Origin: Acidobacteriota bacterium
GTDB taxonomy: Bacteria > Acidobacteriota > Holophagae > Thermotomaculales > Thermotomaculaceae
Length of the DNA stretch: 41,349 bases
Direction: 5' to 3'
NCBI GenBank assembly: GCA_013152385.1
Contig: JAADGL010000048.1
Span: forward strand, 1-41,349
Each line of letters begins with the position of its first letter. Position 1 is the first letter of the stretch. The notes below the pieces were generated by a model. The model saw only the letters and a list, made by a program, of their open reading frames with translations, made no database searches and had not been told where the DNA came from. A program made the position numbers and the translations under genes. Positions 8,069 through 17,580 of this stretch are shown here, one piece after another.

Positions 8069-11000
8069 ATGATACGAAAAATTTTTCGCCTGCTGATTAT
8101 GTTGATTCTCGTTACGGTTCTGGGGATACTGGTATACATTCACACACCGATGTTCCGATCTATGGTCCGTCATGATATTGAGAATCGCGTCAGCGCCGCG
8201 ACAGGAGAGGCTTTACACATTGGAAAACTTTCCATCACCCCCTTAAGCGGGCGAATCCGGATCCGTGACATTTCACTGGCAAACACATTATCCATTGAAA
8301 ACCTGTCATTGAAAGTCAGCGTTTCCGGGCTTTTTCGGTTCAAACTTATTGTAATAGATGCCAGTGTAAAGAATGTCATCGTCCATGTACGCCTGAAACC
8401 CGGCCGGAGTGCCTTCCATTCGGACCCCATGAAGCTGATTGCCGCTGGGTTTGACACGCTTATCCTGAAAAAACTGGCTGTCCGGGGCCTGACCCTTGAC
8501 ATTCAGGGGCAGGACAAACTCCATATTAGCTTTGAGGGGAAAGATTTCCTTCTCCAGAGCGGATTTAATGCCGCCGGGTTCGGCTATCGCGGGGTCATGG
8601 CATTCAAAAACGGATACGTCACGGTAAACGGAACCCCATACGTTCTCCATGTCGGATGCGCATTTGACATTCAGAAAAACCGGTTCCGTGTAACCGAATT
8701 GAGTATCGCCCGCGGAGAAATCCGTCTGTCAATCAAAGGGGAAATGGACGAAAGCGGTACCCGCATCTCTGTGTCCGGCAGCGTTCCGCTGAAAGAATTG
8801 ACCGGACTGCCGGAATTACGGAAAACACGGGTTGCTTTTCAACTGAAAGGTAATTTTTCCACATTGAAAGGCCCGATTCAAATCCACGATCCCCGGGGCG
8901 AGTTCAACGGAATCTTAAATATCAATTTAGAAGATAAAACTGTCTCCGTTACAAATTTAAAAGGAAAACTTCTAAAACATACTGTTTTTCTAACCGGAAC
9001 CGCATCCGTCAAACATCACCTTGTTATTGCCGCAAAAGCCATTGTGCACGGTCCGTTGATGAAAAATTTTTCGGCGGATTTCCGGGTAGAGAAAAAAAAA
9101 AGATGGATCTATCGTGCCGTTATCCGGGGACGGGACTGTGGCAACGGGCGCTGCCGTCTTGATATCCGTTCCGGGAAAAAACCGGTGCTGGAAGACATCT
9201 CTCTCCATCTGCCGTTCCTGACCAGCCGGATTCAGAATAACCGCGGCAACATCCATTTAAAGTTAGACTGGATAAACGCCAGCGCAACCGGGGTCTTTTT
9301 TAAAGACAATCTGTTTTCAGGAAAACTGGCACTCCAACACCTTCAATACAAAGGAATTCGGGTTCCACCGGTAACGGCAGACCTTGTCGTCCGTTCCCCG
9401 GATGATATCCGGGCTTCCCGATTTACTCTGCAAGACAAAGGGGGCCGCGCCACAGGTTCCGGCAGTTTCAGAAAGAATATTCTGAACCTGACTGCCAAAC
9501 TCCGGAACCTTCCTTTTCACAGTGCCCTGTTCGCACTGCCGGAAACCCGTGACCTTGCGATTGAGGGACGGGCGGAGGGTTCTGTGAAAGTTACCGGGAA
9601 CATCAATGATCCGGATGTCAGCGGCACTGTCAACATCCGGAAAGCAAGCATATTCCAGCTTTCTTTTGACGACACCGCCGCCGAGTTTCAATATCATAAC
9701 GGGAAATTAGATCTGAACAAAATCAGAATTCAAAGCGGCAGCGGAAACATGAACGGAACAGGAACAGTGGATTTCAACCGAAATCTGCTGGCATTCCGTC
9801 TGCAGGGAAAGGAAATGAAAATTTCATATCAGCCGCTGGACTTTATCTCCATTGACAATAACGCAGGCAGTGTCAGTGTTTCCGGAACTCTTGACGTCCC
9901 GAAGGTCACGGCCGGCATGCAGTTTGGACAGTTGACAATCGGCAGCCTCACCCTGGGAAACGGTACATTCAATTTTCAATTGACAGGAGATCGGGCTGAA
10001 GTCAGCGCCCATACCCGAAACCGGCTGGACATCAACGCAACGGTAAATCTGGATGGTGCAACAACCGTAAACCTTCGGGCAGAACAAACTCCGATTCAAA
10101 TTGACAAAGCAAAGGTACTATCCAGTTTCAATTTTCATTGCGGCGGCGATTTCAACGACCTGACCACCTTTTCGGGAGAAGGGAACTGTACTGCATTGAC
10201 CATTCGAATGCCGGAAAATATCCAGCTGAACGCGGCACCGTTTCCATTCTACCTGGATGGAATGTGGCTCACCGGTGACGAAGTTCAATTGAAAGGCCGG
10301 GAAATGAGCTATCTCGTCAACATCCCCTTCACAAACTTTGACACCGGTGAGGTGGGAGGAGAAATCACAGGGGCAACAACCCTCACCGCTTTTAATACAT
10401 TGATAAAACGGGAACTGGGAATCCGTGCACGCGCCACGGTGAAGGTGAAGGGTGAACTGGACGGGATGCTGGCAAACCCGCTTTATCACGGAACTCTCAG
10501 TTTCAGCGGCGGTGAAGTTATCGTACCCGGCCTCCCCCACAAACTGACAAAGATTTCCGGAACCTGTGAATTTGACCCGGCCATACTCCATATCCGAAAA
10601 TCCAGCGCAAATTACGGCAGAGGGGAAATCAACGCAAGTGGAATATTGTCTCCCGAACTGATTTCCATTGATGCCATGCTTCACAACGTGCCGGTGGACC
10701 TTGGCGGAATTTTCGCCGATACCAACGGCCACATCAAACTCAACGGCAATCCGGCAGACCCGCGGCTGAACCTGAGCGGCAGTGCCGAACTGTCAAACGG
10801 CGTCATCAGCCCCCAGCAGCTGGCACTGGGGGATCCGACCGGTGGAGAAACCGTACTGGAACGCCTGACTTTGAATCTGGATGTGGCACTGAAAGGGCTG
10901 AAAGTACTGGACCCCACCATGTCACTGGGCCTGGCCCCCTCCCGGCTGAAGTTGAAAGGCCCGGCCGATTCTCCGATTCTCCTTGGCATCCAGCCCATTT

Positions 11001-11599
11001 CCCACGATAGTATTATTTACATCAATGATATCCCTCTGAAAGTCCGATCCGGGGAAATTCGATTCGAAAATGAAATGGAAATTGATCCGCAGGTGGAAAT
11101 CATTGCCGGGACCCGCATTGACGGATATGATATTACCTGCCGGCTCCTTGGAAACGGCAAACAAATCAAACTGAACTTCTCATCTCAACCGCCTCTGCCC
11201 AGAAAAGACCTGTATGCTCTTGTTTTCGGTTCCGGCGGCCTTGCCACCGGCAGCAATACTTTCATGCAAACCGAAACAAGGCAGCAGGACCTTCAGGGCG
11301 TCGGCGTAGCGCTGGCGCTGAACAACCTCTTCGCTCCGTTACAGAACCGCGTCAAACGCCGCCTCGGTGTCCAGCGTTTCAGCATCACGCCTCAGATGTT
11401 TGACGCTCGATCCACCCCCTCTCCGATTGTCACCTTTGAAAAAGACATTTCCTCCCGGCTCACCGGTATTTATTCTCAATCACTTATCGGTTCCGGGGAA
11501 AACCTGCTCCAGTTCAAATACAATATGGCAGGTAAAAAAACCATCATTGCCCGAAAAGAAATCGACGGCTCTGTCACCGTTGAAATTGAATTCGAATAA
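8069..11599 (+). CDS. tamB: TamB / AsmA-like inner-membrane-anchored envelope protein
   Basis: A 1176-residue protein of the TamB family (DUF490), which spans the periplasm between inner and outer membrane and takes part in outer-membrane protein assembly and phospholipid transport. Residues about 5-25 form the single N-terminal anchor (FRLLIMLILVTVLGILVYI). The rest is a long run of amphipathic beta-strands of the form 'strand-GxL-strand', as in the TamB lipid-groove fold. The C-terminal third has the family features: LNGNPADPRLNLSGSAEL, then LPRKDLYALVFGSGG and a terminal strand-rich segment ending VEIEFE. The length is close to E. coli TamB. No TamA/BamA partner is adjacent. The gene begins 40 bp after the biotin carrier gene and shares its transcription direction. 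Its presence argues for an outer membrane. Confidence 0.85.
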   Translation: MIRKIFRLLIMLILVTVLGILVYIHTPMFRSMVRHDIENRVSAATGEALHIGKLSITPLSGRIRIRDISLANTLSIENLSLKVSVSGLFRFKLIVIDASVKNVIVHVRLKPGRSAFHSDPMKLIAAGFDTLILKKLAVRGLTLDIQGQDKLHISFEGKDFLLQSGFNAAGFGYRGVMAFKNGYVTVNGTPYVLHVGCAFDIQKNRFRVTELSIARGEIRLSIKGEMDESGTRISVSGSVPLKELTGLPELRKTRVAFQLKGNFSTLKGPIQIHDPRGEFNGILNINLEDKTVSVTNLKGKLLKHTVFLTGTASVKHHLVIAAKAIVHGPLMKNFSADFRVEKKKRWIYRAVIRGRDCGNGRCRLDIRSGKKPVLEDISLHLPFLTSRIQNNRGNIHLKLDWINASATGVFFKDNLFSGKLALQHLQYKGIRVPPVTADLVVRSPDDIRASRFTLQDKGGRATGSGSFRKNILNLTAKLRNLPFHSALFALPETRDLAIEGRAEGSVKVTGNINDPDVSGTVNIRKASIFQLSFDDTAAEFQYHNGKLDLNKIRIQSGSGNMNGTGTVDFNRNLLAFRLQGKEMKISYQPLDFISIDNNAGSVSVSGTLDVPKVTAGMQFGQLTIGSLTLGNGTFNFQLTGDRAEVSAHTRNRLDINATVNLDGATTVNLRAEQTPIQIDKAKVLSSFNFHCGGDFNDLTTFSGEGNCTALTIRMPENIQLNAAPFPFYLDGMWLTGDEVQLKGREMSYLVNIPFTNFDTGEVGGEITGATTLTAFNTLIKRELGIRARATVKVKGELDGMLANPLYHGTLSFSGGEVIVPGLPHKLTKISGTCEFDPAILHIRKSSANYGRGEINASGILSPELISIDAMLHNVPVDLGGIFADTNGHIKLNGNPADPRLNLSGSAELSNGVISPQQLALGDPTGGETVLERLTLNLDVALKGLKVLDPTMSLGLAPSRLKLKGPADSPILLGIQPISHDSIIYINDIPLKVRSGEIRFENEMEIDPQVEIIAGTRIDGYDITCRLLGNGKQIKLNFSSQPPLPRKDLYALVFGSGGLATGSNTFMQTETRQQDLQGVGVALALNNLFAPLQNRVKRRLGVQRFSITPQMFDARSTPSPIVTFEKDISSRLTGIYSQSLIGSGENLLQFKYNMAGKKTIIARKEIDGSVTVEIEFE

Positions 11600-11776
11600 T
11601 CATTCTTCGTCGTACAAAAACCGGAAACATCAATTACCGGGCATTCAAGACAAACCTCTCTTTGCCCGTCCGTATCCCGATTCCATATCATCTTCAAGTC
11701 CGCCTTCTGTTTTTAAATTTAGATGATACAATTCATGAACATGGAACGAACTACAAACCTCAAGGAGGCGCACAAA

Positions 11777-12778
11777 ATGGAATATCGGTATTTGGGACGT
11801 TCGGGACTGCAGATTTCAGCATTAAGTTTCGGAGCATGGGTAACCTTCGGGGATCAGATCGGAGAGGAAACGGCGGCAGCGTGCATGAAAGCCGCATTTG
11901 ATGCCGGAGTTAACTTTTTTGATAACGCGGAAGTGTACAGCCATGGTGTCGCTGAAAAGATGATGGGGAAAGTTATCCGGAAAATGGGATGGAAACGGGG
12001 AGAAATCGTCCTCAGTACAAAGATTTTCTGGGGCGGCGAAAATGTCAATACCCGGGGGCTCCACTCCAAACATATCCGGGAAGGCATGGACCGGGCACTG
12101 AAACGGCTGGATGTGGATTATGTGGATCTGGTGTTCTGCCACCGGCCGGATTTCCACACCCCGGTGGAAGAAACCGTCCGGGCCATGAACCGGCTGATCC
12201 GGGACGGCAAAGCGTTGTACTGGGGCACCTCCGAATGGCCGGCAGACATGATTATGGATGCCTGGCATATCGCAAAGACAAACAGCCTGGAACCGCCTCT
12301 GATGGAACAACCCCAGTATAATCTATTCAAACGGGACCGGATTGAAAAAGAATATATCCGGCTTTACAAACGGATCGGACTGGGTACCACAATCTGGAGC
12401 CCCCTTGCAAGCGGCATCCTCACTGGAAAATACCGCAGCGGGATTCCGGAAGGAAGCCGTCTGTCATTACCGGCATACAAATGGCTGAAAGAAAGCATCC
12501 TGGATACTCCGGAAGGCCGGGAAAAGATTCTAAAAACAGAAAAGCTGCAGAAAGTAGCAGATGAGATTGGAATTTCCCTTGCCCGCCTTTCCCTTGCCTG
12601 GTGCCTGAAAAACCCCCACGTTTCCACCGTTATCACCGGGGCATCCCGCCCGGAACAGGTGGTGGAAAATATGAAAGCAATGGAAGACGTAAAACTCCTG
12701 GGCAAAGATGTGGTGGCGGAAATTGAATCCATCGTCGCCAACCGGCCTGACCCGGAACCGGATTTCCGCAACAGCTAA
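11777..12778 (+). CDS. Aldo/keto reductase, Kv-beta / YghZ-like
   Basis: A 333-residue NADPH-dependent oxidoreductase with a TIM-barrel fold. The catalytic tetrad is visible: Asp and Tyr in FFDNAEVYS, Lys in LSTKIFWGG, and His in VFCHRPD. MEYRYLGRSGLQISALSFG at the N terminus and TVITGASRPEQVVEN near the C terminus (cofactor phosphate binding) are typical. IWSPLASGILTGKY is the signature of the subgroup that includes potassium-channel beta subunits and YghZ, enzymes that reduce aldehydes such as methylglyoxal. The start at 11777 follows AAGGAGG by eight bases; ATGs further upstream lack a site. The physiological substrate is not deducible. The 177 bp before it hold no other gene or clear promoter. 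Confidence 0.88.
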   Translation: MEYRYLGRSGLQISALSFGAWVTFGDQIGEETAAACMKAAFDAGVNFFDNAEVYSHGVAEKMMGKVIRKMGWKRGEIVLSTKIFWGGENVNTRGLHSKHIREGMDRALKRLDVDYVDLVFCHRPDFHTPVEETVRAMNRLIRDGKALYWGTSEWPADMIMDAWHIAKTNSLEPPLMEQPQYNLFKRDRIEKEYIRLYKRIGLGTTIWSPLASGILTGKYRSGIPEGSRLSLPAYKWLKESILDTPEGREKILKTEKLQKVADEIGISLARLSLAWCLKNPHVSTVITGASRPEQVVENMKAMEDVKLLGKDVVAEIESIVANRPDPEPDFRNS

Positions 12779-12794
12779 AGAGGAGAATATGGAA

Positions 12795-13292
12795 ATGAAA
12801 ATTCATTTCTCGGGGAAATATTCGGACACGGACCTGAAAAACATGCAGCAGCTCACCGGACTGGGGAAAAAGATACTGTCCCCGTGGCTTCCGTGGACAA
12901 TCCTCGGTATTACACTGATCGTTTTTTTTCATGGATTGTTCACGGCATACAGCCACGGCCAGGTAAATTTCCAGGCGATTCTCACCCCGTTGATCGGCCC
13001 GGTCTGTGTGCTGCTGCTTCTTTTCTGGGTGCGGTTCCGGCAGAAACGGCTGCAGGCACACCTGAAAGTGGAGATGGACGGTGTGGCGGATGAAACCGGT
13101 ATTCTGCTGAAAGCGGCGGGGGGAGAAACCCACAGTGAATGGAAAACTTTTTCCCATCGGGTATTTACGGAAGATTACGCGTTCTTCTATCCGGACGCCG
13201 AAAGCTATTTTGCAGTTCCCCGGGCCTTTTTTCAGGACGAAAGAGACTGGGCGTATTTTCTGGATCTGGCCGGAAAAAAAGTTCCAGAATGA
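12795..13292 (+). CDS. YcxB-like membrane protein
   Basis: A protein of about 165 residues with two transmembrane helices (ITLIVFFHGLFTAY and LIGPVCVLLLLFWVRF regions), then a soluble C-terminal domain containing a Trp/Phe-rich segment (SEWKTFSHRVFTEDYAFFYP) and FFQDERDWAYFLDL. The layout matches the YcxB-like family, whose function is unknown. Two close starts are possible. ATG 12795 is nine bases from GGAG, while ATG 12789 is only three bases away and adds two residues. The gene begins 16 bp after the aldo/keto reductase and is probably co-transcribed. The 81 bp to the convergent gene contain no convincing terminator. Confidence 0.65.
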   Translation: MKIHFSGKYSDTDLKNMQQLTGLGKKILSPWLPWTILGITLIVFFHGLFTAYSHGQVNFQAILTPLIGPVCVLLLLFWVRFRQKRLQAHLKVEMDGVADETGILLKAAGGETHSEWKTFSHRVFTEDYAFFYPDAESYFAVPRAFFQDERDWAYFLDLAGKKVPE

Positions 13293-13373
13293 GGCGGTTA
13301 AAGACAAAAAATGCAACGGCCCGTCTGTTAGAAGAAATTTTATCAGGCAAACGTTTGCGTTTCCCCGCCTTTT

Positions 13374-13817
13374 TCAGAAAATAAATGGGATTATTCGCCA
13401 CGTTTTCCGGGCATAGCTTTCGTATTGACCGGGAAATTGTTTCCGGAGAAGCTGTTCTTCAATGAAAATGCGGGTCAATGCGCCGGCCAGGCAGAAAACG
13501 GCAAAAACCGCATTTAAAAGAGAAAACCGGGACAGGGCTGCCGCAAAAACGAAAAAGACCACAGATGCGTAAATGGGATGCCGGATGACCCGATAGGGGC
13601 CACTGGTGACCAGGTTTCCCGGTGTCGCATCGGCAGACAGGTGAAAACTCCGCAGGCCGAAAGTGAGACGGGCCCAGAGCATCAGCAGAACCGCGATAGC
13701 CTGAACCACCGCAAATGCCGGGAAACGGGCGAGAATACTCTTTGTCGTAATCAAGCCGAGGATCGCGGCGACCATTCCCAGGAACCCGAAAACAGATATC
13801 GCTTTTTGTTTTAACAT
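13374..13817 (-). CDS. Isoprenylcysteine carboxyl methyltransferase-like membrane protein
   Basis: A 147-residue polytopic membrane protein with about four hydrophobic segments. The PEMT/ICMT family signature is present: GPYRVIRHPIYAS, and near the C terminus EEQLLRKQFPGQYESYARKT. In this superfamily these residues bind S-adenosylmethionine for methylation of a lipid or membrane substrate. Bacterial members are poorly characterised. The start at 13817 is eight bases after GGAGG; an in-frame ATG at 13856 lacks a site. It is convergent with the YcxB-like gene and stands alone on this strand. Confidence 0.75.
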   Translation of the reverse strand: MLKQKAISVFGFLGMVAAILGLITTKSILARFPAFAVVQAIAVLLMLWARLTFGLRSFHLSADATPGNLVTSGPYRVIRHPIYASVVFFVFAAALSRFSLLNAVFAVFCLAGALTRIFIEEQLLRKQFPGQYESYARKTWRIIPFIF

Positions 13818-13969
13818 TGTTTGCGCCTCCGTCCGCTTCTTTACAGTATACCGCAATCCTGTTTTTCTTTTTCAGCCGCGGCAAACCCTTTCCGTTCCCA
13901 GATTCTTTTCCTTTTTCTCCCCCCGGCCCAACCTTATCCCCCTTTGTCCCCTTTCCCTCTTTGTACGGT

Positions 13970-13998
13970 TTGCACAGGGGACTCCCTTGGGCTATAAT
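13970..13998 (+). promoter_or_regulatory. Promoter of the adenosine deaminase gene
   Basis: TTGCAC (13970-13975), a 17-base spacer and a perfect TATAAT (13993-13998). Transcription would start near 14005, leaving a short leader with a GGGAGGG ribosome binding site before ATG 14029. Confidence 0.65.
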
Positions 13999-14028
13999 GC
14001 CTTCAACAATGAGCATCAGGGAGGGTGT

Positions 14029-15138
14029 ATGTCCAATGCGAATGAATATCAGACAGGGTTAAAAGAGTACAGATGCGATACCGAACCGAGGAAGGACAGT
14101 GGTTCCACGGTTGAAATAACGGAAGCTCTGGTCAGAAAACTGCCCAAGGTGGAACTCCACTGTCATCTGGACGGGAGCATGCGTTTTGAAACCGTTCTGC
14201 AATTGGCGGAAGAACAGAAAATAAAACTGCCGACAGACGATACGGACAAACTCAAAAAGATGCTGCAGCCGGGTTTTGACTGTAAAAGCCTGGTGGATTA
14301 CCTGAAGGCATTTGAAATTACTTTAAGCGTACTTCAGCGGCCGGAAGCACTGACACGGGCAGCTTACGAACTGATTGAAGATGTGGCAAAAGAAAATGTC
14401 AGATATATTGAGGTCCGCTATTCCCCGATTCTCCATCAGCAGCAGGATATGAATCTTGCGGTGATTCTTGATGCGGTGCTGGACGGCCTCCGCCTCGGAG
14501 AGCGGGATTTCGGAGTAAAGAGCGGGGTAATTGTCTGCGGTATCCGGAATATCGACCCGAAGTTTTCCATGCGCCTTGCGGAATTATCGGTTGCATATAA
14601 GAATAAAGGTGTGGTTGCATTTGACCTGGCAGGGGCGGAAGAAGACTACCCGGCGCGGGAACACCAGGACGCTTTTCATCTGATTTTAAAGAATAATATC
14701 AATTCAACTGTCCATGCGGGGGAAGCTTACGGCCCCGAAAGCATCCACCAGGCGATTCACTACTGCGGTTCCCACCGAATCGGCCACGGGACCCGGCTGT
14801 TTGAAAGCGGAGATCTGCTGAATTATGTAAATGACCACCGGATTCCCCTGGAAATCTGCCTGTCCAGCAATATTCAAACCAAGGCGGTACCGACTTTTGA
14901 AGATCATCCGGTCCGTCTTTATTATGACCTCGGATTGCGCATTACACTGAATACGGACAATCGCCTGGTTTCCGATACCGACCTGACCAAAGAATTTATG
15001 ATTGCGCATCAATATTACGGCTTTACGCTGGAAGAAATGAAAGATGTTATTATTCAAAGCTTTAAGTCTGCTTTTCTGCCGTATCGGGAGAAGCGTCAGA
15101 TCATTCGGGAAGTATTATTGGAATTGGACAATTTTTAA
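14029..15138 (+). CDS. add: Adenosine deaminase family protein
   Basis: A 369-residue zinc hydrolase that deaminates adenosine (or a related purine) to inosine in purine salvage. Metal and catalytic motifs appear in order: HCHLDGSM (two Zn-binding His), STVHAGEAYGP (Zn His and catalytic Glu), HRIGHGTRL (catalytic His) and ITLNTDNRLVSDT (Zn Asp followed by the second Asp). About 35 residues before the first motif (TGLKEYRCDTEPRKD) are longer than in E. coli Add. The start is ATG 14029, after GGGAGGG. Members of this superfamily can also act on adenine or aminofutalosine; overall length and motif spacing favour adenosine. It has its own promoter at 13970. Confidence 0.85.
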   Translation: MSNANEYQTGLKEYRCDTEPRKDSGSTVEITEALVRKLPKVELHCHLDGSMRFETVLQLAEEQKIKLPTDDTDKLKKMLQPGFDCKSLVDYLKAFEITLSVLQRPEALTRAAYELIEDVAKENVRYIEVRYSPILHQQQDMNLAVILDAVLDGLRLGERDFGVKSGVIVCGIRNIDPKFSMRLAELSVAYKNKGVVAFDLAGAEEDYPAREHQDAFHLILKNNINSTVHAGEAYGPESIHQAIHYCGSHRIGHGTRLFESGDLLNYVNDHRIPLEICLSSNIQTKAVPTFEDHPVRLYYDLGLRITLNTDNRLVSDTDLTKEFMIAHQYYGFTLEEMKDVIIQSFKSAFLPYREKRQIIREVLLELDNF

Positions 15139-15175
15139 CCGGGATAAAGTGTGTTACAATTTTTTGATTTTAGTG

Positions 15176-15199
15176 AATGGCCATTCGCTTATGGCCATT
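15176..15199 (+). promoter_or_regulatory. Inverted repeat (operator-like) ahead of the sucC operon
   Basis: AATGGCCAT (15176-15184) and ATGGCCATT (15191-15199) are perfect inverted arms around six bases, and each arm contains the self-complementary ATGGCCAT. It lies 20 bp before the TTG start of sucC. It is just downstream of a possible -10 TACAAT (15155-15160), where a repressor would block transcription. No good -35 is visible. Confidence 0.45.
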
Positions 15200-15219
15200 G
15201 AGAACATAAGGAGGATACG

Positions 15220-16380
15220 TTGAAAATCCACGAGTATCAAGCCAAAGCCATTCTCCGAAGCTTCGGTGTCCCCACCCCTGAGGGTGAAGTGGCCGAGACT
15301 CCGGACCAGGCAAAAGCCATTGCCGAAAAACTCGGCGGCGGTGTTGTCGTTGTCAAGGCCCAGATTCATGCGGGCGGACGCGGAAAGGGCGGTGGAGTGA
15401 AGCTGGCAAAGAACCCGGAAGAAGCCTTTGAGATTGCCGGACAGATTATCGGAATGAACCTGGTCACGCACCAGACCGGTCCGGAGGGAAAGAAGGTCAA
15501 CAAGGTTCTCGTGGAACAGGGACTGGATATTGCCAACGAACTGTATGCCGGCATTGTAATTGACCGGGGAAGCGGGAAACCGGTTGTGATGGCTTCCAGC
15601 GAAGGCGGTATGGAAATTGAGGAAGTGGCTGCCAATTCCCCTGAAAAAATCCTGAAAGAGTATGTGGATGTGGAACACGGCCTTCAGCCTTTTCAGGCAC
15701 GGAATCTGGCGTTCGGCCTGGGGCTTTCCCCGGCAGTGGCAAAAAAAGCAGTACCGTTTTTTATGAAACTGTACCGGGCTTTTGAAGCCAAAGACGCCTC
15801 CCTTGCTGAAATTAATCCCCTGATTGTCACCGGTGACGGCAATGTTCTGGCACTGGATGCCAAGATGAATTTTGATGACAATGCCATGTTCCGCCACCCG
15901 GACCTGAAAGAGCTCCGGGACATTACGGAAGAGAATCCCTATGAAGTGGAAGCATCGAAATATGATTTGAACTTCATCAAGCTGGACGGAAATGTGGGCT
16001 GCATGGTGAACGGCGCCGGGCTTGCAATGGCCACAATGGACATTATCAAGCTGGCGGGAGAAGAACCTGCAAACTTTCTGGATGTGGGCGGCGCGGCCAA
16101 CGCGGAGCGGGTGGAACACGCGTTCCGGCTGATTCTTTCCGACCCATCGGTAAAAGCTGTTTTGATTAACATCTTCGGCGGCATCGTCCGTTGTGACATG
16201 GTTGCAACCGGCATTGTGGAAGCGACAAAAAAGGTGGGGGTAAAAGTTCCCATCGTCATCCGGCTCCAGGGAACCAACGCGAAAGAAGGCTCGGAAATTC
16301 TGAAACAGTCCGGTTTGAACTTTTCCGTGGCATCCGAACTGGAAGAAGCTGCCGAAAAAGTGGCAGCGGTTGTGAAGTGA
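15220..16380 (+). CDS. sucC: Succinyl-CoA synthetase beta subunit
   Basis: The nucleotide-grasp subunit of succinyl-CoA synthetase: succinyl-CoA + NDP + Pi = succinate + CoA + NTP. At 386 residues it is the normal length. [28 protein letters not shown] (ATP-grasp) and LAEINPLIV with [10 protein letters not shown] are family signatures. FLDVGGAA and [13 protein letters not shown] belong to the C-terminal ligase domain. The start codon is TTG with AAGGAGG six bases upstream; no ATG competes. It is the first gene of sucCD-korDABC-ndk. Whether it makes ATP or GTP cannot be read with certainty from the sequence. Confidence 0.95.
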   Translation: MKIHEYQAKAILRSFGVPTPEGEVAETPDQAKAIAEKLGGGVVVVKAQIHAGGRGKGGGVKLAKNPEEAFEIAGQIIGMNLVTHQTGPEGKKVNKVLVEQGLDIANELYAGIVIDRGSGKPVVMASSEGGMEIEEVAANSPEKILKEYVDVEHGLQPFQARNLAFGLGLSPAVAKKAVPFFMKLYRAFEAKDASLAEINPLIVTGDGNVLALDAKMNFDDNAMFRHPDLKELRDITEENPYEVEASKYDLNFIKLDGNVGCMVNGAGLAMATMDIIKLAGEEPANFLDVGGAANAERVEHAFRLILSDPSVKAVLINIFGGIVRCDMVATGIVEATKKVGVKVPIVIRLQGTNAKEGSEILKQSGLNFSVASELEEAAEKVAAVVK

Positions 16381-16395
16381 GAGTGGAGGCATAAA

Positions 16396-17268
16396 ATGGC
16401 AATTTTAATCAACGAAGATTCCAGAATTGTGGTTCAGGGAATTACCGGCGGAGAAGGAAGCTTCCACACAAAACAGTGTCTGGATTACGGCACAAAAATT
16501 GTGGCAGGCGTTACCCCGGGAAAAGGGGGGCAGGAAGTTCACGGGGTTCCGGTGTACAACACGGTACGGGAAGCCCGGGCGAAACAGAATGCCAATGTGT
16601 CCCTGATTTTTGTCCCCCCGGCGTTTGCCGCGGACGCGATTATGGAAGCGGCGGATGCCGGTATTGAAGTTATTATCTGTATCACCGAAGGTATTCCCAC
16701 CATTGACATGATTCATGTAAAAAACTACCTGAAAGACAGAAATTCAAGGCTGGTAGGCCCCAACTGCCCCGGTGTTATTTCACCGGGTGTGGCAAAAGTC
16801 GGGATCATGCCGGGCTTTATCCACAAAAAAGGCTCCATCGGCGTTATTTCCCGGAGCGGGACACTGACCTATGAGGCGGTAAGCCAGCTGACCAGCCGCG
16901 GGCTGGGGCAATCCACCTGCATCGGGATTGGCGGAGACCCGATTATCGGCTCCCCTTTCATTGATCTGCTGAAACTTTTTCAGGAAGATCCGGATACCGA
17001 AGGCATTGTAATGATTGGTGAAATCGGCGGAAGTGCGGAAGAAGAAGCGGCGGCCTTTATCAAAGAAAACGTGACCAAACCGGTTGTCAGTTTTATTGCC
17101 GGTCAAACCGCCCCCAAAGGGAAGCGGATGGGCCATGCCGGTGCGATTATTGCCGGTGGTAAAGGAACCGCCAAAGAAAAAATGGAAGCACTGGCTGCGG
17201 CCGGTATTCACGTGGCCAAGAGCCCTGCCGATATCGGTGAGACCATGGTCCGCGCGCTGGGCAAATAA
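16396..17268 (+). CDS. sucD: Succinyl-CoA synthetase alpha subunit
   Basis: The 290-residue CoA-binding subunit. It has the Rossmann CoA site ([24 protein letters not shown]) and NCPGVISPG. The phosphorylated active-site His lies in [16 protein letters not shown] (about residue 246). Fifteen bases with a GGAGG site separate it from sucC; the two subunits form the heterodimer or heterotetramer. It is followed at 30 bp by korD. Confidence 0.95.
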   Translation: MAILINEDSRIVVQGITGGEGSFHTKQCLDYGTKIVAGVTPGKGGQEVHGVPVYNTVREARAKQNANVSLIFVPPAFAADAIMEAADAGIEVIICITEGIPTIDMIHVKNYLKDRNSRLVGPNCPGVISPGVAKVGIMPGFIHKKGSIGVISRSGTLTYEAVSQLTSRGLGQSTCIGIGGDPIIGSPFIDLLKLFQEDPDTEGIVMIGEIGGSAEEEAAAFIKENVTKPVVSFIAGQTAPKGKRMGHAGAIIAGGKGTAKEKMEALAAAGIHVAKSPADIGETMVRALGK

Positions 17269-17298
17269 GCCCGGCTGTGAAACGGGAGAACCAGACTT

Positions 17299-17580
17299 AT
17301 GACAAATGAAGACAAGGTTGTCAATGAGAAGGCACTGACACGGCGGAAAAAGCCCAGCAAAGTGGCCCATAAGGTTCATGTTTACACAGACCTCTGCAAA
17401 GGATGCGGAATCTGCGTATCCGTTTGCCCCACCGGAACACTGCAGTTGAAGGATTATGCCTTTTCCGTGTTCGGCGTCACCTCCGCGGTGGACGCAGAAG
17501 AATACTGCATCGGATGCAAAACCTGTGAAATGCGGTGCCCGGATTTCGCGATTCGCATTGACGAGGAGGAGGAATCATGA
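17299..17580 (+). CDS. korD: 2-oxoglutarate:ferredoxin oxidoreductase, delta (ferredoxin) subunit
   Basis: A 93-residue protein with two [4Fe-4S] motifs, CKGCGICVSVCP and CIGCKTCEMRCP, the latter near the C terminus. About 30 basic residues precede the first cluster. It passes electrons from the TPP-containing catalytic subunits to external ferredoxin. Its position directly before korA, overlapping by four bases (ATGA), identifies it as the delta subunit of the four-subunit Kor enzyme rather than a free ferredoxin. Confidence 0.92.
   Translation: MTNEDKVVNEKALTRRKKPSKVAHKVHVYTDLCKGCGICVSVCPTGTLQLKDYAFSVFGVTSAVDAEEYCIGCKTCEMRCPDFAIRIDEEEES

Noticed and set aside
15154-16392. Long open frame (412 codons) antisense to sucC
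   Set aside because: It mirrors a strongly conserved sucC frame, has no ribosome binding site, and reads as a His/Phe/Gly-rich shadow of the real protein.
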